From JAVZYK01 sp049699715 (lineage in GTDB: Archaea > Nanobdellota > Nanobdellia > Pacearchaeales > UBA284): a stretch of 47,019 nt of DNA. A model generated the notes under the pieces. The model did no database searches. It saw nothing but the letters and a program-made list of their open reading frames with translations, and was not told the origin of the DNA. The stretch is taken from positions 1 through 47,019 of the forward strand of contig JBNAVB010000005.1 of NCBI GenBank assembly GCA_049699715.1. The letters are read 5' to 3'. Positions 14,373-22,940 of the stretch are shown here, piece after piece. How positions within the stretch are numbered: the stretch's first letter is position 1; every line of letters starts with the position of its first letter. The position numbers and the translations under genes are program-made.

Positions 14373-15726
14373 TTTCTTTAATCATATAACTATCTTCTAA
14401 CTTGTAGCCCAATGCTCTATAATATTCTCGAACTCCAACTCCCGAAATAACTTTGATCTTATTGCATTTCTCTTGAGAAGCAATTTTTTCAGCTTCTCTC
14501 ATTAGTTGCTTTCCTAAACCAATATGCTGATATTTTCCTTTTTCCTTCTTGAAGAGTTCAACTGCAGGACCATAAACATGAAGCTCTCTAACTAACAGAG
14601 TGCTTGACTTGTCAGGAATCCTTAACCTTATAAGGCCAAAAATTATATCATCTTTATTAATAATTTCAAGAAAAATTTCTTTTCCTTTTGATGCTTTATA
14701 TTCAATTTTGTTAAGTTTCAAATTTTTATCAATGCTCTTACCTTTCAATAAAGCAAAGCCGATTTCTCTGCATCTTATGCAGTTACATTTTAACCCTCTT
14801 TTTGACATTTCTTCTGCTACAACTTTTCTTAAATCTATGCGAGTAGTGCCTGCTACAAGAAATTCTGGAGGAATTTCTCGCATTAGTCTCATAATTCTAC
14901 AATATCTCGGCACTTGTTTCTTGAATTCAATCAATAGATTAACAAGCTCTTCATTAGTGTATGGATGATATTTGCCTTTTTCATAAAATTTTTCTAATTC
15001 GGCGCCTCTGATGACTTGGCAAGGATAAATCTTGAGCTGATCTGGCCTAAATCGCTCATCTTGAAAAAGTTTTTTCAACATTTTAATGTCTTTTTCGAAC
15101 TTCGAGCCAGGTAATCCTGGCATGATATGATAGCCTACTTTAAAACCCGCATCTTTCAATCTTCTTGTGGCTTCAATTACATCATTCACTATATGGCCCC
15201 TTTTAACTAACTTATAAATTTTATCGTCAATTGCTTGAACTCCTAACTCTACACGAGTGCATCCAAACTCTAACATTCTTTTTATTTCTTCTTCTCCACA
15301 AACGTCGGGCCTTGTTTCTATACATAAAGCAACACAACGATGCTTTGCTTTCTCGTTAATTTTCTTTGCTTCTTCAAGACTTTTACTTTTTTTGGGGTTT
15401 AGGGCATCGTAACATGCTTTGATGAAATCGTGTTGATATTTTTTAGGATAAGAAAGGAAAGTGCCACCCATAATTATGAGCTCGATTTTGTCAGTTGGAT
15501 GCTTCATTGCTTTAAATGCATTTAATCTTGCTTGAACTTGCTTGAAAGCATCATAGTTTAGAATCATGGCCCTCATTATTGCAGGGCTTTTAGGGGTGTA
15601 ACTCTGAGGCACATTTAACGAAGGACAATATAAGCAGGTTCCATGCTTGCATTTTCTCGGAGCAATGACTACAGCAATAGGAGTAACTCCTGAAATTGTC
15701 TTTGTTGGTTTTCTTTGTTTTACCAT
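14365..15726 (-). CDS. elp3: Elp3 radical-SAM acetyltransferase
   Basis: A 453-aa Elp3 homologue that makes the cm5U-type modification at the wobble uridine of tRNAs, using acetyl-CoA and radical chemistry. The radical-SAM Cys motif is CKHGTCLYC (Cys26, 31, 34 from this start), followed by the Elp3-typical CPSLNVPQSYTPKSPAIMRA and the IMGGTFLSYP and ETRPDVC segments. The C-terminal GNAT domain is at about 355-453, with the acetyl-CoA loop around HIGLGKQLM and a final VREYYRALGYKLEDSYM. The frame can be opened 33 bp earlier only with a TTG; the ATG at 15726 has a tttatagg octamer 30 nt upstream. It is divergent from the Trm9-like gene with a 66-bp gap. Confidence 0.93.
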   Translation of the reverse strand: MVKQRKPTKTISGVTPIAVVIAPRKCKHGTCLYCPSLNVPQSYTPKSPAIMRAMILNYDAFKQVQARLNAFKAMKHPTDKIELIIMGGTFLSYPKKYQHDFIKACYDALNPKKSKSLEEAKKINEKAKHRCVALCIETRPDVCGEEEIKRMLEFGCTRVELGVQAIDDKIYKLVKRGHIVNDVIEATRRLKDAGFKVGYHIMPGLPGSKFEKDIKMLKKLFQDERFRPDQLKIYPCQVIRGAELEKFYEKGKYHPYTNEELVNLLIEFKKQVPRYCRIMRLMREIPPEFLVAGTTRIDLRKVVAEEMSKRGLKCNCIRCREIGFALLKGKSIDKNLKLNKIEYKASKGKEIFLEIINKDDIIFGLIRLRIPDKSSTLLVRELHVYGPAVELFKKEKGKYQHIGLGKQLMREAEKIASQEKCNKIKVISGVGVREYYRALGYKLEDSYMIKEIN

Positions 15727-15792
15727 TTTTCTCTTTCTTCCCCCCGGGCCTATAAACAATAAGTTTTAAATCTTAAAAATCTTGTTAATGAA

Positions 15793-16419
15793 ATGAAAAA
15801 TAGAAGGCAGAAACAGAACCAAGAAAAGGTTTGGGACGCTCTCGCAGAACAATGGTATCATTTTAGGCAACAGCACTTTAGAGATATAGCAAAGGAATTA
15901 AAAAAAATTGTAAAGTTAAAAAGAGGCAAAGTTCTTGAAATAGGTTGCGGCAATTGTAGAAATTTGAAGACTTTTGCTAAAGCAGGATTTGATTGTTATG
16001 GCGTAGATTTCTCGAAAGAAATGATAAAGTTTGCAAAAAAATATTGCAAGAAGCATGGTTTTAAAGTTAAATTAAAAAAAGCAAATGCAGTGAAATTACC
16101 TTTTCCAAAAAATTCATTTGATTATTTGCTTAGCATTGCTGTTTTACATCATTTAAATAAGAAAAATCAAATTAAAGCAGTTAAAGAGATGCGGCAAGTT
16201 CTTAAACCAAAAGGGATAGCTTTTGTAACAGTGTGGAACAAAAAGGTTTCAAAAGTAAAAGAAGAATACATTTCATGGCAAGTAAAAAGTAAGGTTTATT
16301 GGCGATATTATTATCTTTTTACAATGCCGGAACTCAAGAAATTGTTCAAGAAAAGTGGCTTCAAAATTTTGAAACAAGAAACTGGTAAGAATTTAATTCT
16401 AATTTTACAAAAATTGTAA
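15793..16419 (+). CDS. Trm9/ALKBH8-like SAM-dependent methyltransferase
   Basis: A 208-aa class I methyltransferase. The N-terminal VWDALAEQWYHFRQQ resembles the Trm9 opening, and motif I, VLEIGCGNCRNLKTF (about 48-62), has the GCGNCRNL pattern seen in Trm9/ALKBH8, which methylate the carboxymethyl group of wobble cm5U to give mcm5U. GVDFSKEMIKFAKK carries the acidic residue for SAM ribose, and SIAVLHHL is motif IV. The divergent neighbour elp3 makes the substrate of this reaction, which supports the assignment by context. In eukaryotes Trm9 needs the zinc-finger partner Trm112; none is seen here. A ttttaaat octamer begins 29 nt before the ATG. Confidence 0.8.
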   Translation: MKNRRQKQNQEKVWDALAEQWYHFRQQHFRDIAKELKKIVKLKRGKVLEIGCGNCRNLKTFAKAGFDCYGVDFSKEMIKFAKKYCKKHGFKVKLKKANAVKLPFPKNSFDYLLSIAVLHHLNKKNQIKAVKEMRQVLKPKGIAFVTVWNKKVSKVKEEYISWQVKSKVYWRYYYLFTMPELKKLFKKSGFKILKQETGKNLILILQKL

Positions 16420-16432
16420 GAGATAGAAAAAT

Positions 16433-16440
16433 TTTATAAG
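16433..16440 (+). promoter_or_regulatory. TATA box of the 242-aa class III protein gene
   Basis: tttataag begins 29 nt before the ATG at 16462. An out-of-frame ATG at 16455 is thereby excluded. Confidence 0.7.
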
Positions 16441-16461
16441 TTCCCCTTTCCTTTATGACTT

Positions 16462-17190
16462 ATGGCAAGAAGAGGACAAGTTACTTTATTTATTATTCTC
16501 GCAATAGTGATTGCAGCTATAAGCCTTATAATCTTTTTTGTGGTGAAAGAAAGGCAAAAAATAGCGCTAGAACAGCAAGCAAAGATTCAAGAGATTCGAG
16601 CTTTTATAAGGGATTGTTTAACCGATGCCTTAAACCAAACTGAAAAGGACATTTGTTTTAATGGTTTCTATTACAAAGCATATAATAATTCAATACTTTA
16701 CTTTTTGACAGCTGTACCATACTTCTATAAGAATAAAACAATAGCTATCCCAAAGCTAGAACAAATTGAAAATGAATTTTCTCAAACCTTAATAGAAAAT
16801 ATTGGTAAATGTCTAAATAACTTTAGCCAATTTGAAACAGAAGGGATAGATGTCCTCTGGAATTACTCTCTTAACACAAAAATAAAGGAAGGTTCAATAG
16901 CAATAATGACTTCTCCCATCGCTATTAAAAAAGATAATTTTATCACAAGTTTTTCACTTTCATTAGAAAAAAAATCTGAATTAGATCATTTGTATCTAGC
17001 TCTCAAAGAGATTATTGAGGGATATAATAACGAACAAGGGTTTTTGTGTATTGATTGTCTTGATGACATCTCTACAAAATATAATGTTACTATTCAAATT
17101 AACTCTCTTTTTACCCCAACTGGAGAAGGAGCTTATATAGTCCGCATTATTAAAGAGGATCTATCGTTAAGATTTGCTATGGAGGTATAA
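16462..17190 (+). CDS. class III signal-peptide protein (RGQVTLFII type)
   Basis: A 242-aa protein starting MARRGQVTLFIILAIVIAAI. The RGQ boundary followed by a long hydrophobic helix is a pilin-like class III signal of a type common in DPANN archaea; the peptidase would cut after the glycine. The extracellular part includes paired cysteines (RDCLTDAL, DICFNGFY, FLCIDCLDD) and several NxT/S sequons. The domain family is not recognised. The gene ends with TAA directly followed by the ATG of the 752-aa secreted protein, so the two are probably co-transcribed and may act as a membrane-bound pair. Confidence 0.75.
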   Translation: MARRGQVTLFIILAIVIAAISLIIFFVVKERQKIALEQQAKIQEIRAFIRDCLTDALNQTEKDICFNGFYYKAYNNSILYFLTAVPYFYKNKTIAIPKLEQIENEFSQTLIENIGKCLNNFSQFETEGIDVLWNYSLNTKIKEGSIAIMTSPIAIKKDNFITSFSLSLEKKSELDHLYLALKEIIEGYNNEQGFLCIDCLDDISTKYNVTIQINSLFTPTGEGAYIVRIIKEDLSLRFAMEV

Positions 17191-19449
17191 ATGAGCAAAT
17201 CAACAAAACTTTGTAAAGTAAGTAGAATTTTTTTGCTGTTGGTGGCACTTATTCTATTTATTCTGTCAAACAGCCTTATTTTATCACAGGATTCTCTTGA
17301 AATAACTGAAGAAACTGAAATCTCGGTTTATTTGAATAGTAAAGATAATATTTATGTGGCAAATGCTACGTTGAATATTACCAATAAAAGCCTTACAGTA
17401 AAAGAGCAAGGTTACATAAAGATAATTTATTATGAAAAAAGTGACAAGAAAAAGGAAAAGCCAAGAGTGCTTATCTATCGAGATATGAAAGAAAATGCTT
17501 TCTTTAACTTTGATGAACAAGGCGAATTAATTGGAGCGGATTTCTATTCTGCAGGGGAAGCTAACTATGCTTTTAAGAATACACTACAGTTTAATGTTCC
17601 TCCTGAAACGCATATCCTCTATACTAAGGGCCTTGTTAAGATAGAATGCCCTATTGGATTAGAGGGGTGTAATTTAACTTTTTATGATAGGATAGTCTCG
17701 ATAAAAAACTTTCTTGAGATTGAAAACAATAAACTGATAGGAAACTTTGATCATTTTAGTAAAACTCTCCCCCCAATCAAGGTCTTCAGAACTAAAGGAG
17801 GGGTGGTATTGACACCATTCGGCATGCAAATAGTGAAAGATTCTAGTGTAAACATTAACGGTATGCTCTTCAATAACCAAATAAAGGGAACAAATGTCTA
17901 CTTTGATGATTCATTTGATCCAATAAAACATAAGAATGAAAATTATTTCAGTTTTGGCAAGGATAAATTTTGGATGGGAGGTGATGGTTTAGAAGTGAGG
18001 CCTGGTGATGGCAATCCATTTTTTGACATTTGGGCTAAAGATAAAGCTTCCAGTGAAATCGTACAGTTCATGCTAAGGGATTTATCTTTTCAGGTGAATG
18101 GCGGGCACCTCAAAGTTGGGATGGTTTCTGAGGAGCCTTTGTCTTTACATATAAAATCAGAGGGAAGTTATTATGTATTGAATGGCAATACCTTGCTTAA
18201 ATCAGATGGCAGAAAATTGTATGCTCAAGTAAAACCGCCGCCACCGAATTTTTTAACAGTGGCTACCGACACGAGAATCGAGTTGCTTGCGGAAAATAAG
18301 CCCAAGATTTATGATATGAATGTCAGGCAAGATTATACAAGAGATTTATCTGAAAGTGACAAAGAAAAATTACAGAAAGAACTTACGGAGTTGAAAGAAT
18401 TAAAGAGCAAAATTGAGGCTATTAATTTTGATGTTGAAGGCAACCCTATAGATACTGAAGAAAAGGAGCACACTATCGAATTCATAGAAAGTGAAATATT
18501 CTCAAGAGAAAAAGCTCTTGAGGAGAATTATGTAAGAACAATGCCCCTTTTTGGGGAGGTCATTAAAAAAGGCAGTGTTGAAATTTCCGCTTCGGAATTT
18601 TTTAATGCTCCCCTGCTACCGCAAGACACAAAGGCATTTGTAGCACAATCAGGAAATGATGCTGTGGTTCTTTTGGCTTCTACTTATGGTTATGAAAAAG
18701 CTTTTGAGAATGCAGTTAGGGTAAGGGCAGAGGAGTTACAAAATACCGACTATTATATTTTGCTCATGACGGATGTGATAAAGGATTATCCCAGTTTCTT
18801 TGAAATGCTAAAAGCACCGGCTTTGCCAAGACCGGAAATGAAAATAAAAAGGATTGAAATGTTTTCCCATGCTTGGAAAACGGGAACTTGGCTTGATACC
18901 CAGCCAGAAATTAACAATAAGTTGGAAAAAATAGTTCCTTTTGAGTATTTTGCAAAATATATCTCTCCAGGAGGCCTAAGAAATGTTGTATTTCAAGCAT
19001 TAACCGAAGAAGAGAAAGAAATGATAAGAAAAAGCTTTACTCCAGAAACCGAGATATCTTTCAGAGGCTGCAATACTGCTTTCCCAGATCCAGAAGTTAA
19101 GCCAATGGCATGTACTGTTTATGAAACTTTTAAAACAAAAGTTGAAGCGTCTCCAGTAGGTACAGATGTAATATGGAAAAATCCGCAAGGAGAGTTTATT
19201 GTTTGCGGTTTAGCCAAAGGAGAGATATATTGTAAAAACAGAAAGTTAAGTGAAAAGGATTTAGCAGCCGGCACTGTATTTTTCACACCTTCGCCTTATT
19301 ATCTCAAATACATTAAAGGAATTTTTCCAGAAATTAATGGCTATATTAAAATTGTAGGAATGCGCAGAGAAAGTGGCAAAACCATATTCGAAGTGGAATA
19401 TCCAACAAAGGGAGGCATCAAAAAAACAGAACTCACCTATCCTGAATGA
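17191..19449 (+). CDS. 752-aa secreted protein with possible caspase-like domain
   Basis: The product is not firmly recognised. Residues 1-33 form a signal peptide or membrane anchor (IFLLLVALILFILSNSLIL). About 36-375 is beta-rich with NxT/S sequons, resembling a repetitive beta surface domain. About 388-445 is a charged helical segment. The C-terminal part (about 485-752) alternates strands and helices. It has His560 after a strand (RIEMFSHAWKTGTW) and Cys627 after a second strand (ISFRGCNTAFPDP). This H...GCNTA order matches caspase-fold (clan CD, CHAT-like) peptidases, where the Cys motif is often ACNTA or GCNTA. The assignment is an inference by eye. The gene starts one base after the previous gene's stop, and its 3' end overlaps a convergent lipoprotein gene by 17 bp. 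Confidence 0.6.
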   Translation: MSKSTKLCKVSRIFLLLVALILFILSNSLILSQDSLEITEETEISVYLNSKDNIYVANATLNITNKSLTVKEQGYIKIIYYEKSDKKKEKPRVLIYRDMKENAFFNFDEQGELIGADFYSAGEANYAFKNTLQFNVPPETHILYTKGLVKIECPIGLEGCNLTFYDRIVSIKNFLEIENNKLIGNFDHFSKTLPPIKVFRTKGGVVLTPFGMQIVKDSSVNINGMLFNNQIKGTNVYFDDSFDPIKHKNENYFSFGKDKFWMGGDGLEVRPGDGNPFFDIWAKDKASSEIVQFMLRDLSFQVNGGHLKVGMVSEEPLSLHIKSEGSYYVLNGNTLLKSDGRKLYAQVKPPPPNFLTVATDTRIELLAENKPKIYDMNVRQDYTRDLSESDKEKLQKELTELKELKSKIEAINFDVEGNPIDTEEKEHTIEFIESEIFSREKALEENYVRTMPLFGEVIKKGSVEISASEFFNAPLLPQDTKAFVAQSGNDAVVLLASTYGYEKAFENAVRVRAEELQNTDYYILLMTDVIKDYPSFFEMLKAPALPRPEMKIKRIEMFSHAWKTGTWLDTQPEINNKLEKIVPFEYFAKYISPGGLRNVVFQALTEEEKEMIRKSFTPETEISFRGCNTAFPDPEVKPMACTVYETFKTKVEASPVGTDVIWKNPQGEFIVCGLAKGEIYCKNRKLSEKDLAAGTVFFTPSPYYLKYIKGIFPEINGYIKIVGMRRESGKTIFEVEYPTKGGIKKTELTYPE

Positions 19450-20425
19450 ACAAACCCTTTTCTTGATTTGTGAATAATGTAATGTTGCTTAACCCTTGCA
19501 ATCTGGCATATTCTTCGTTACATATGTTTACTATTTCCTGGCCGCTTTTTCTATTTCCTATTCCGTCGGCAAAGGCTCTCAAGTTAAATGCTCCGGGATA
19601 CATTGTAAAGCCATCGCCAATACCATGATATTGTGTAAAAAGCAAGCCATAAATATTTGACTCAACTAGATTAGTAAAATCATAGGAAGTCCAACAACCC
19701 ACACAAAAAACCCCTTTCATTTCTTTTGGTATATTTATCATGTTATCCAAGGAATCACAGGCGTAATCCTTTCCAAGAGCACGCTTATCGAAATAAAAAT
19801 TATGGCCAATATAGCCAACAATTCTGGCATCAGAAAGATTTATTTCTTGGCTGTCGGGCAAAACAATTTTTCTGTTATTATCATATTTTAGGTTTAGGGT
19901 CATCTCTAGCGCAGCTTTTCTTAAATCATTATACACAAGGTAAACATTTAAAATGCGAAGACTGTCTCCCCACTTGCCATTTTTAAAAGTTTTTCCATAA
20001 ACTGCAATTCTTACAGGATCCTCACTCCTCTTTTCTAAATAAATTTTTTTCCAATCACTATTGTTAAACATATGGGCATGACTTTGGCCCCAATAAATAT
20101 TATTATCCGCTGAGGTGCCATCTGGCCATACCCCAATATAAGAAGCAATAATCAAAGGCTTGTTTTTTTTAACATCGTGCTCAATAGTGCTATATAAAGT
20201 ATCTATTGACATTGGCTTTTGCCATTCCTTTCTAAGGGCAAGTTTCTGTTCAAGTTCTTTTTTGTTTTTTTCTTCCTCCGATTGTTGTTTTAAGGATTCT
20301 TCATAATAATAAGGTGGAGCCATAACAATAGGCTCGTTTTTGATTGCTTGGTGATTAACACAACCACCAAAAAGCAAACCTGCTAACGTTGCCAAACCTA
20401 CTCCATACATTGCATAATTTTTCAT
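19433..20425 (-). CDS. lipoprotein with possible caspase-like (clan CD) domain
   Basis: A 330-aa exported protein. The N-terminus has a short basic start, a hydrophobic core and a lipobox-like LLFGGC (Cys22), so it is probably lipid-anchored outside the cell. A charged helical linker runs from about 42 to 70. The main domain (about 88-330) shows IVGYIGHNFYF (His208) and MKGVFCVGCWTSYDF (Cys241/Cys244), then a segment GDGFTMYPGAFNLRAF. This strand-GH...strand-xxGC order is the layout of caspase-fold peptidases and of related bacterial lipoproteins with a VGHxGxMD...ACKS pattern. Activity is unproven. Its TATA box (tttataag, minus strand, 20474-20481) would give a leader of about 27 nt. Confidence 0.6.
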   Translation of the reverse strand: MKNYAMYGVGLATLAGLLFGGCVNHQAIKNEPIVMAPPYYYEESLKQQSEEEKNKKELEQKLALRKEWQKPMSIDTLYSTIEHDVKKNKPLIIASYIGVWPDGTSADNNIYWGQSHAHMFNNSDWKKIYLEKRSEDPVRIAVYGKTFKNGKWGDSLRILNVYLVYNDLRKAALEMTLNLKYDNNRKIVLPDSQEINLSDARIVGYIGHNFYFDKRALGKDYACDSLDNMINIPKEMKGVFCVGCWTSYDFTNLVESNIYGLLFTQYHGIGDGFTMYPGAFNLRAFADGIGNRKSGQEIVNICNEEYARLQGLSNITLFTNQEKGLFIQDR

Positions 20426-20552
20426 TTTTTCAATTATTTAACATTTATTGGCTTTAATCATAATTATTTTTAACTTATAAATCTTTCTTTTTTAACTACT
20501 TTTAAATAATTACAAATATAGTTTAGTGCCTTTTAATCAAAAACAGAAAAAT

Positions 20553-20560
20553 TTTATAAG
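20553..20560 (+). promoter_or_regulatory. TATA box of alaS
   Basis: tttataag begins 29 nt before the alaS ATG (leaderless). Confidence 0.7.
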
Positions 20561-20581
20561 CATAAAGAAACATTAATAATC

Positions 20582-22345
20582 ATGACAGTCAATTCAGAAG
20601 AGTTGAAAAGAAAATATATTGAATTTTTTATCGAGAAAGGACATAAAGAGATAATTAATGCTAGTCTTGTGCCTGAACATGACCCAACAGTGTTGTTCAC
20701 AACAGCGGGCATGCATCCGTTAGTTCCTTTTTTGTTGGGAATGAAACATCCGCAAGGTAAAAGGTTAGTAAACTGCCAGAAATGTTTAAGGACTACAGAC
20801 ATAGACAAGGTAGGCAATGACATGCATCTTTCTTTTTTTGAAATGTTAGGAAATTGGAGTTTAGGTGATTACTGGAAAAAGGAAGCAATAACTTGGAGTT
20901 ATGAGTTTTTAACAAAAGTTCTGAAACTTGATGCTAACAAGCTGCATGTGACCTGTTTTAAAGGGAATAAAGATGCTCCGAAAGATGAGGAAGCCGCAAA
21001 GGTCTGGCAGCAAGCAGGCATTCCTAAAGAAAGAATATATTTCTTGCCTAAAGAGGATAATTGGTGGGGGCCTGCCGGCGAGACGGGGCCGTGCGGTCCT
21101 TGCACTGAAATGTTTATTGATACAGGAAAGGCGCCATGCTCGAAAGAATGCAAGCCCGGCTGTCCTTGCGGCAAATACTTTGAGATATGGAATGACGTTT
21201 TTATGCAATACAATAAAACAAAAGATGGAACTTACGAGCCATTAAAACAGAAAAATGTTGACACTGGCATGGGCGTTGAAAGAACTATAGCAATATTACA
21301 AGGAAAGAAAAGTGTTTATGATATAGAAACCATCGCTCCGATTGTTGAAAAGATAAAAGAAATAGCCAAGATAACAAGTGAGCAGCAAATAAGATCAATA
21401 AGAATCATAACAGATCATCTAAGGGCAGCTGTCTTTATATTGGGAGATGAAAGAGCAATATTGCCAAGCAATAAAGATCAGGGTTATATTTTAAGAAGGT
21501 TTATAAGACGCGCGGTAAGACATGGAAAACTTCTCGGAATTAATCAAAATTTCACTGAACAAATTGCTAAAATTATTATAGAAATCAACAAGAAAGATTA
21601 TCCATTGTTAAAGCAAAAACAGCCATTTATATTAGAAGAATTGAAAAAGGAAGAGGAAAAATTCAGAAAAACTTTAGAAAAGGGATTGAATCAGTTCAAG
21701 AAATTTGCGGCAAATAAGAAACTAAGCGGCGCAGAAGCTTTCTTGCTGTTTCAAAGTTATGGCTTTCCTATTGAAATGACAAAAGAGCTTTGTGAAGAGC
21801 AACAAGTTACACTTGATGAAAAAGGCTTTTATGAAGAGTTCAAGAAACATCAGGAGATATCGCGCATTGGAGCAGAAAAGAAATTCAAGGCGGGCTTGGC
21901 TGACACGACAAAGGAAACAACAAAATTGCATAGTGCTTGTCACTTATTACTTTATGCTTTAAGGAAAGTTCTTGGACAGCAGATAATGCAACGGGGTTCT
22001 AATATTACATCCGAGCGCCTCAGATTTGACTTTAATTTTGACAGAAAGCTCACTGATAAGGAAATAGAACAAGTTGAAAACCTAGTTAATGATATAATAA
22101 AGCAAGGAATTAACATCGAGCGCAAGGAAATGAATGTTAAAGAAGCCAAGAAAATCGCAAAGAGCGAATTTGAATATAAAACCGATGTTGTTTCGGTTTA
22201 TTTTATAGGGCCATCAATTGAGATTTGTGCAGGGCCCCATGTTTCTAATACAAGCGAGCTTGGAGAAAGCGGCAAGAAGTTTAAAATTGTCGAGCAAGAA
22301 AGTGTGGCTGGAGGAATCAGAAGGGTCAAGGCTGTGCTAGTTTGA
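20582..22345 (+). CDS. alaS: Alanyl-tRNA synthetase, reduced form
   Basis: A 587-aa class II synthetase for tRNA-Ala. The catalytic domain has LFTTAGMHPLVPFLLG (about 38-53), FFEMLGNWSLGDYW (85-98), a Cys-rich insert CSKECKPGCPCG (186-197) and NVDTGMGVERT (225-235). The editing domain keeps all four zinc ligands: His450 and His454 in HSACHLL, Cys549 and His553 in CAGPH. Most AlaRS are 870-900 aa. Here the beta-barrel that normally separates the tRNA-recognition and editing domains is missing, and the protein ends right after the editing core with no C-Ala domain. The catalytic sequence resembles bacterial, particularly candidate-phyla, AlaRS more than archaeal AlaRS, which suggests transfer; this needs a tree. 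Confidence 0.93.
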   Translation: MTVNSEELKRKYIEFFIEKGHKEIINASLVPEHDPTVLFTTAGMHPLVPFLLGMKHPQGKRLVNCQKCLRTTDIDKVGNDMHLSFFEMLGNWSLGDYWKKEAITWSYEFLTKVLKLDANKLHVTCFKGNKDAPKDEEAAKVWQQAGIPKERIYFLPKEDNWWGPAGETGPCGPCTEMFIDTGKAPCSKECKPGCPCGKYFEIWNDVFMQYNKTKDGTYEPLKQKNVDTGMGVERTIAILQGKKSVYDIETIAPIVEKIKEIAKITSEQQIRSIRIITDHLRAAVFILGDERAILPSNKDQGYILRRFIRRAVRHGKLLGINQNFTEQIAKIIIEINKKDYPLLKQKQPFILEELKKEEEKFRKTLEKGLNQFKKFAANKKLSGAEAFLLFQSYGFPIEMTKELCEEQQVTLDEKGFYEEFKKHQEISRIGAEKKFKAGLADTTKETTKLHSACHLLLYALRKVLGQQIMQRGSNITSERLRFDFNFDRKLTDKEIEQVENLVNDIIKQGINIERKEMNVKEAKKIAKSEFEYKTDVVSVYFIGPSIEICAGPHVSNTSELGESGKKFKIVEQESVAGGIRRVKAVLV

Positions 22346-22613
22346 TTTCTTTTCAAGATTCTTAACGTATTCTGGCACTTTTCCTTTAGAATGTCATATA
22401 TTTTTGAAAGTTTTTAAATCAAGCGGGTTAACCAAGACAGAATCTTCCTCGAGCAAAAGTTTCTCCTGTTTGAACCATAAAAACTTTTTATATTCCTACG
22501 CCATCTAAAGTGTAATAAACATTCATTTTTGCGTATTTAGCACAGTTAGAATAAAGTACCGCAAAAGAACTTATTCCTATAATTAGTTTTTCTAATGAAT
22601 TCAGAAGACTCAT
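22337..22613 (-). pseudogene. decayed small gene, second of a broken operon
   Basis: The ATG at 22613 overlaps the stop of the preceding broken gene in an ATGA arrangement, which suggests former translational coupling. The intact frame gives 41 codons to 22488 (hydrophobic segment LIIGISSFAVLY). A shift of one base near 22492 continues into a protein-like sequence (EYKKFLWFKQEKLLLEEDSV, then LVNPLDLKTFKNI), which meets an in-frame TGA and then continues (GKVPEYVKNLEKKSN) to a TAG inside the alaS 3' end. The full original would be about 98 aa. The 41-codon product could still be made. No family recognised. Confidence 0.5.
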
Positions 22614-22891
22614 TTTATTTCTCCAACGGATTTTATTGTATTCTCACTTGGGTTTATTACAACCTGCATTACTTCTTTGTCTTTTGCTTCTGGGTTTTTT
22701 TCTTTATAACTTAAAGCGTGAGACGCAGCTGCCATCGCCCCCCTTTGCTTCGCCCTTAGCTTTGATGTTTCTCATGATATATTGTAATATTTCTTCTATG
22801 CCCTCAGATGGCTTTTTTCCTTATACTCAAGAACCTTATTAACTGCCATCACCATAGCAAGCTTGACTTCGGGTTTTATTTTGTTTGCTAT
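22610..22891 (-). pseudogene. decayed small gene, first of a broken operon
   Basis: Minus-strand pieces in three frames join to a coherent protein of about 94 aa: ANKIKPEVKLAMVMAVNKVL, then PSEGIEEILQYIMRNIKAKG, then AMAAASHALSYKEKNPEAKD and VMQVVINPSENTIKSVGEIK. The first shift is at an A run (22813-22818; one base short) and the second at a G run (22738-22743; one base too many). A perfect tttaaaaa TATA octamer (22913-22920) begins 29 nt before codon 22891-22889, but that codon reads ATA instead of ATG. So the start and the frame are both damaged. The N- and C-terminal thirds look related (AVNKVLEYKEK versus SHALSYKEKNP). No function known. Confidence 0.6.
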
Positions 22892-22912
22892 GATGATATT
22901 TTATCTTAAAAG

Positions 22913-22920
22913 TTTTTAAA
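22913..22920 (-). promoter_or_regulatory. TATA box of the decayed operon
   Basis: tttaaaaa on the minus strand begins 29 nt before the ATA codon at 22891, the same register as in intact genes nearby. Confidence 0.5.
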
Positions 22921-22940
22921 GATTATTGTAAAAAATATAA

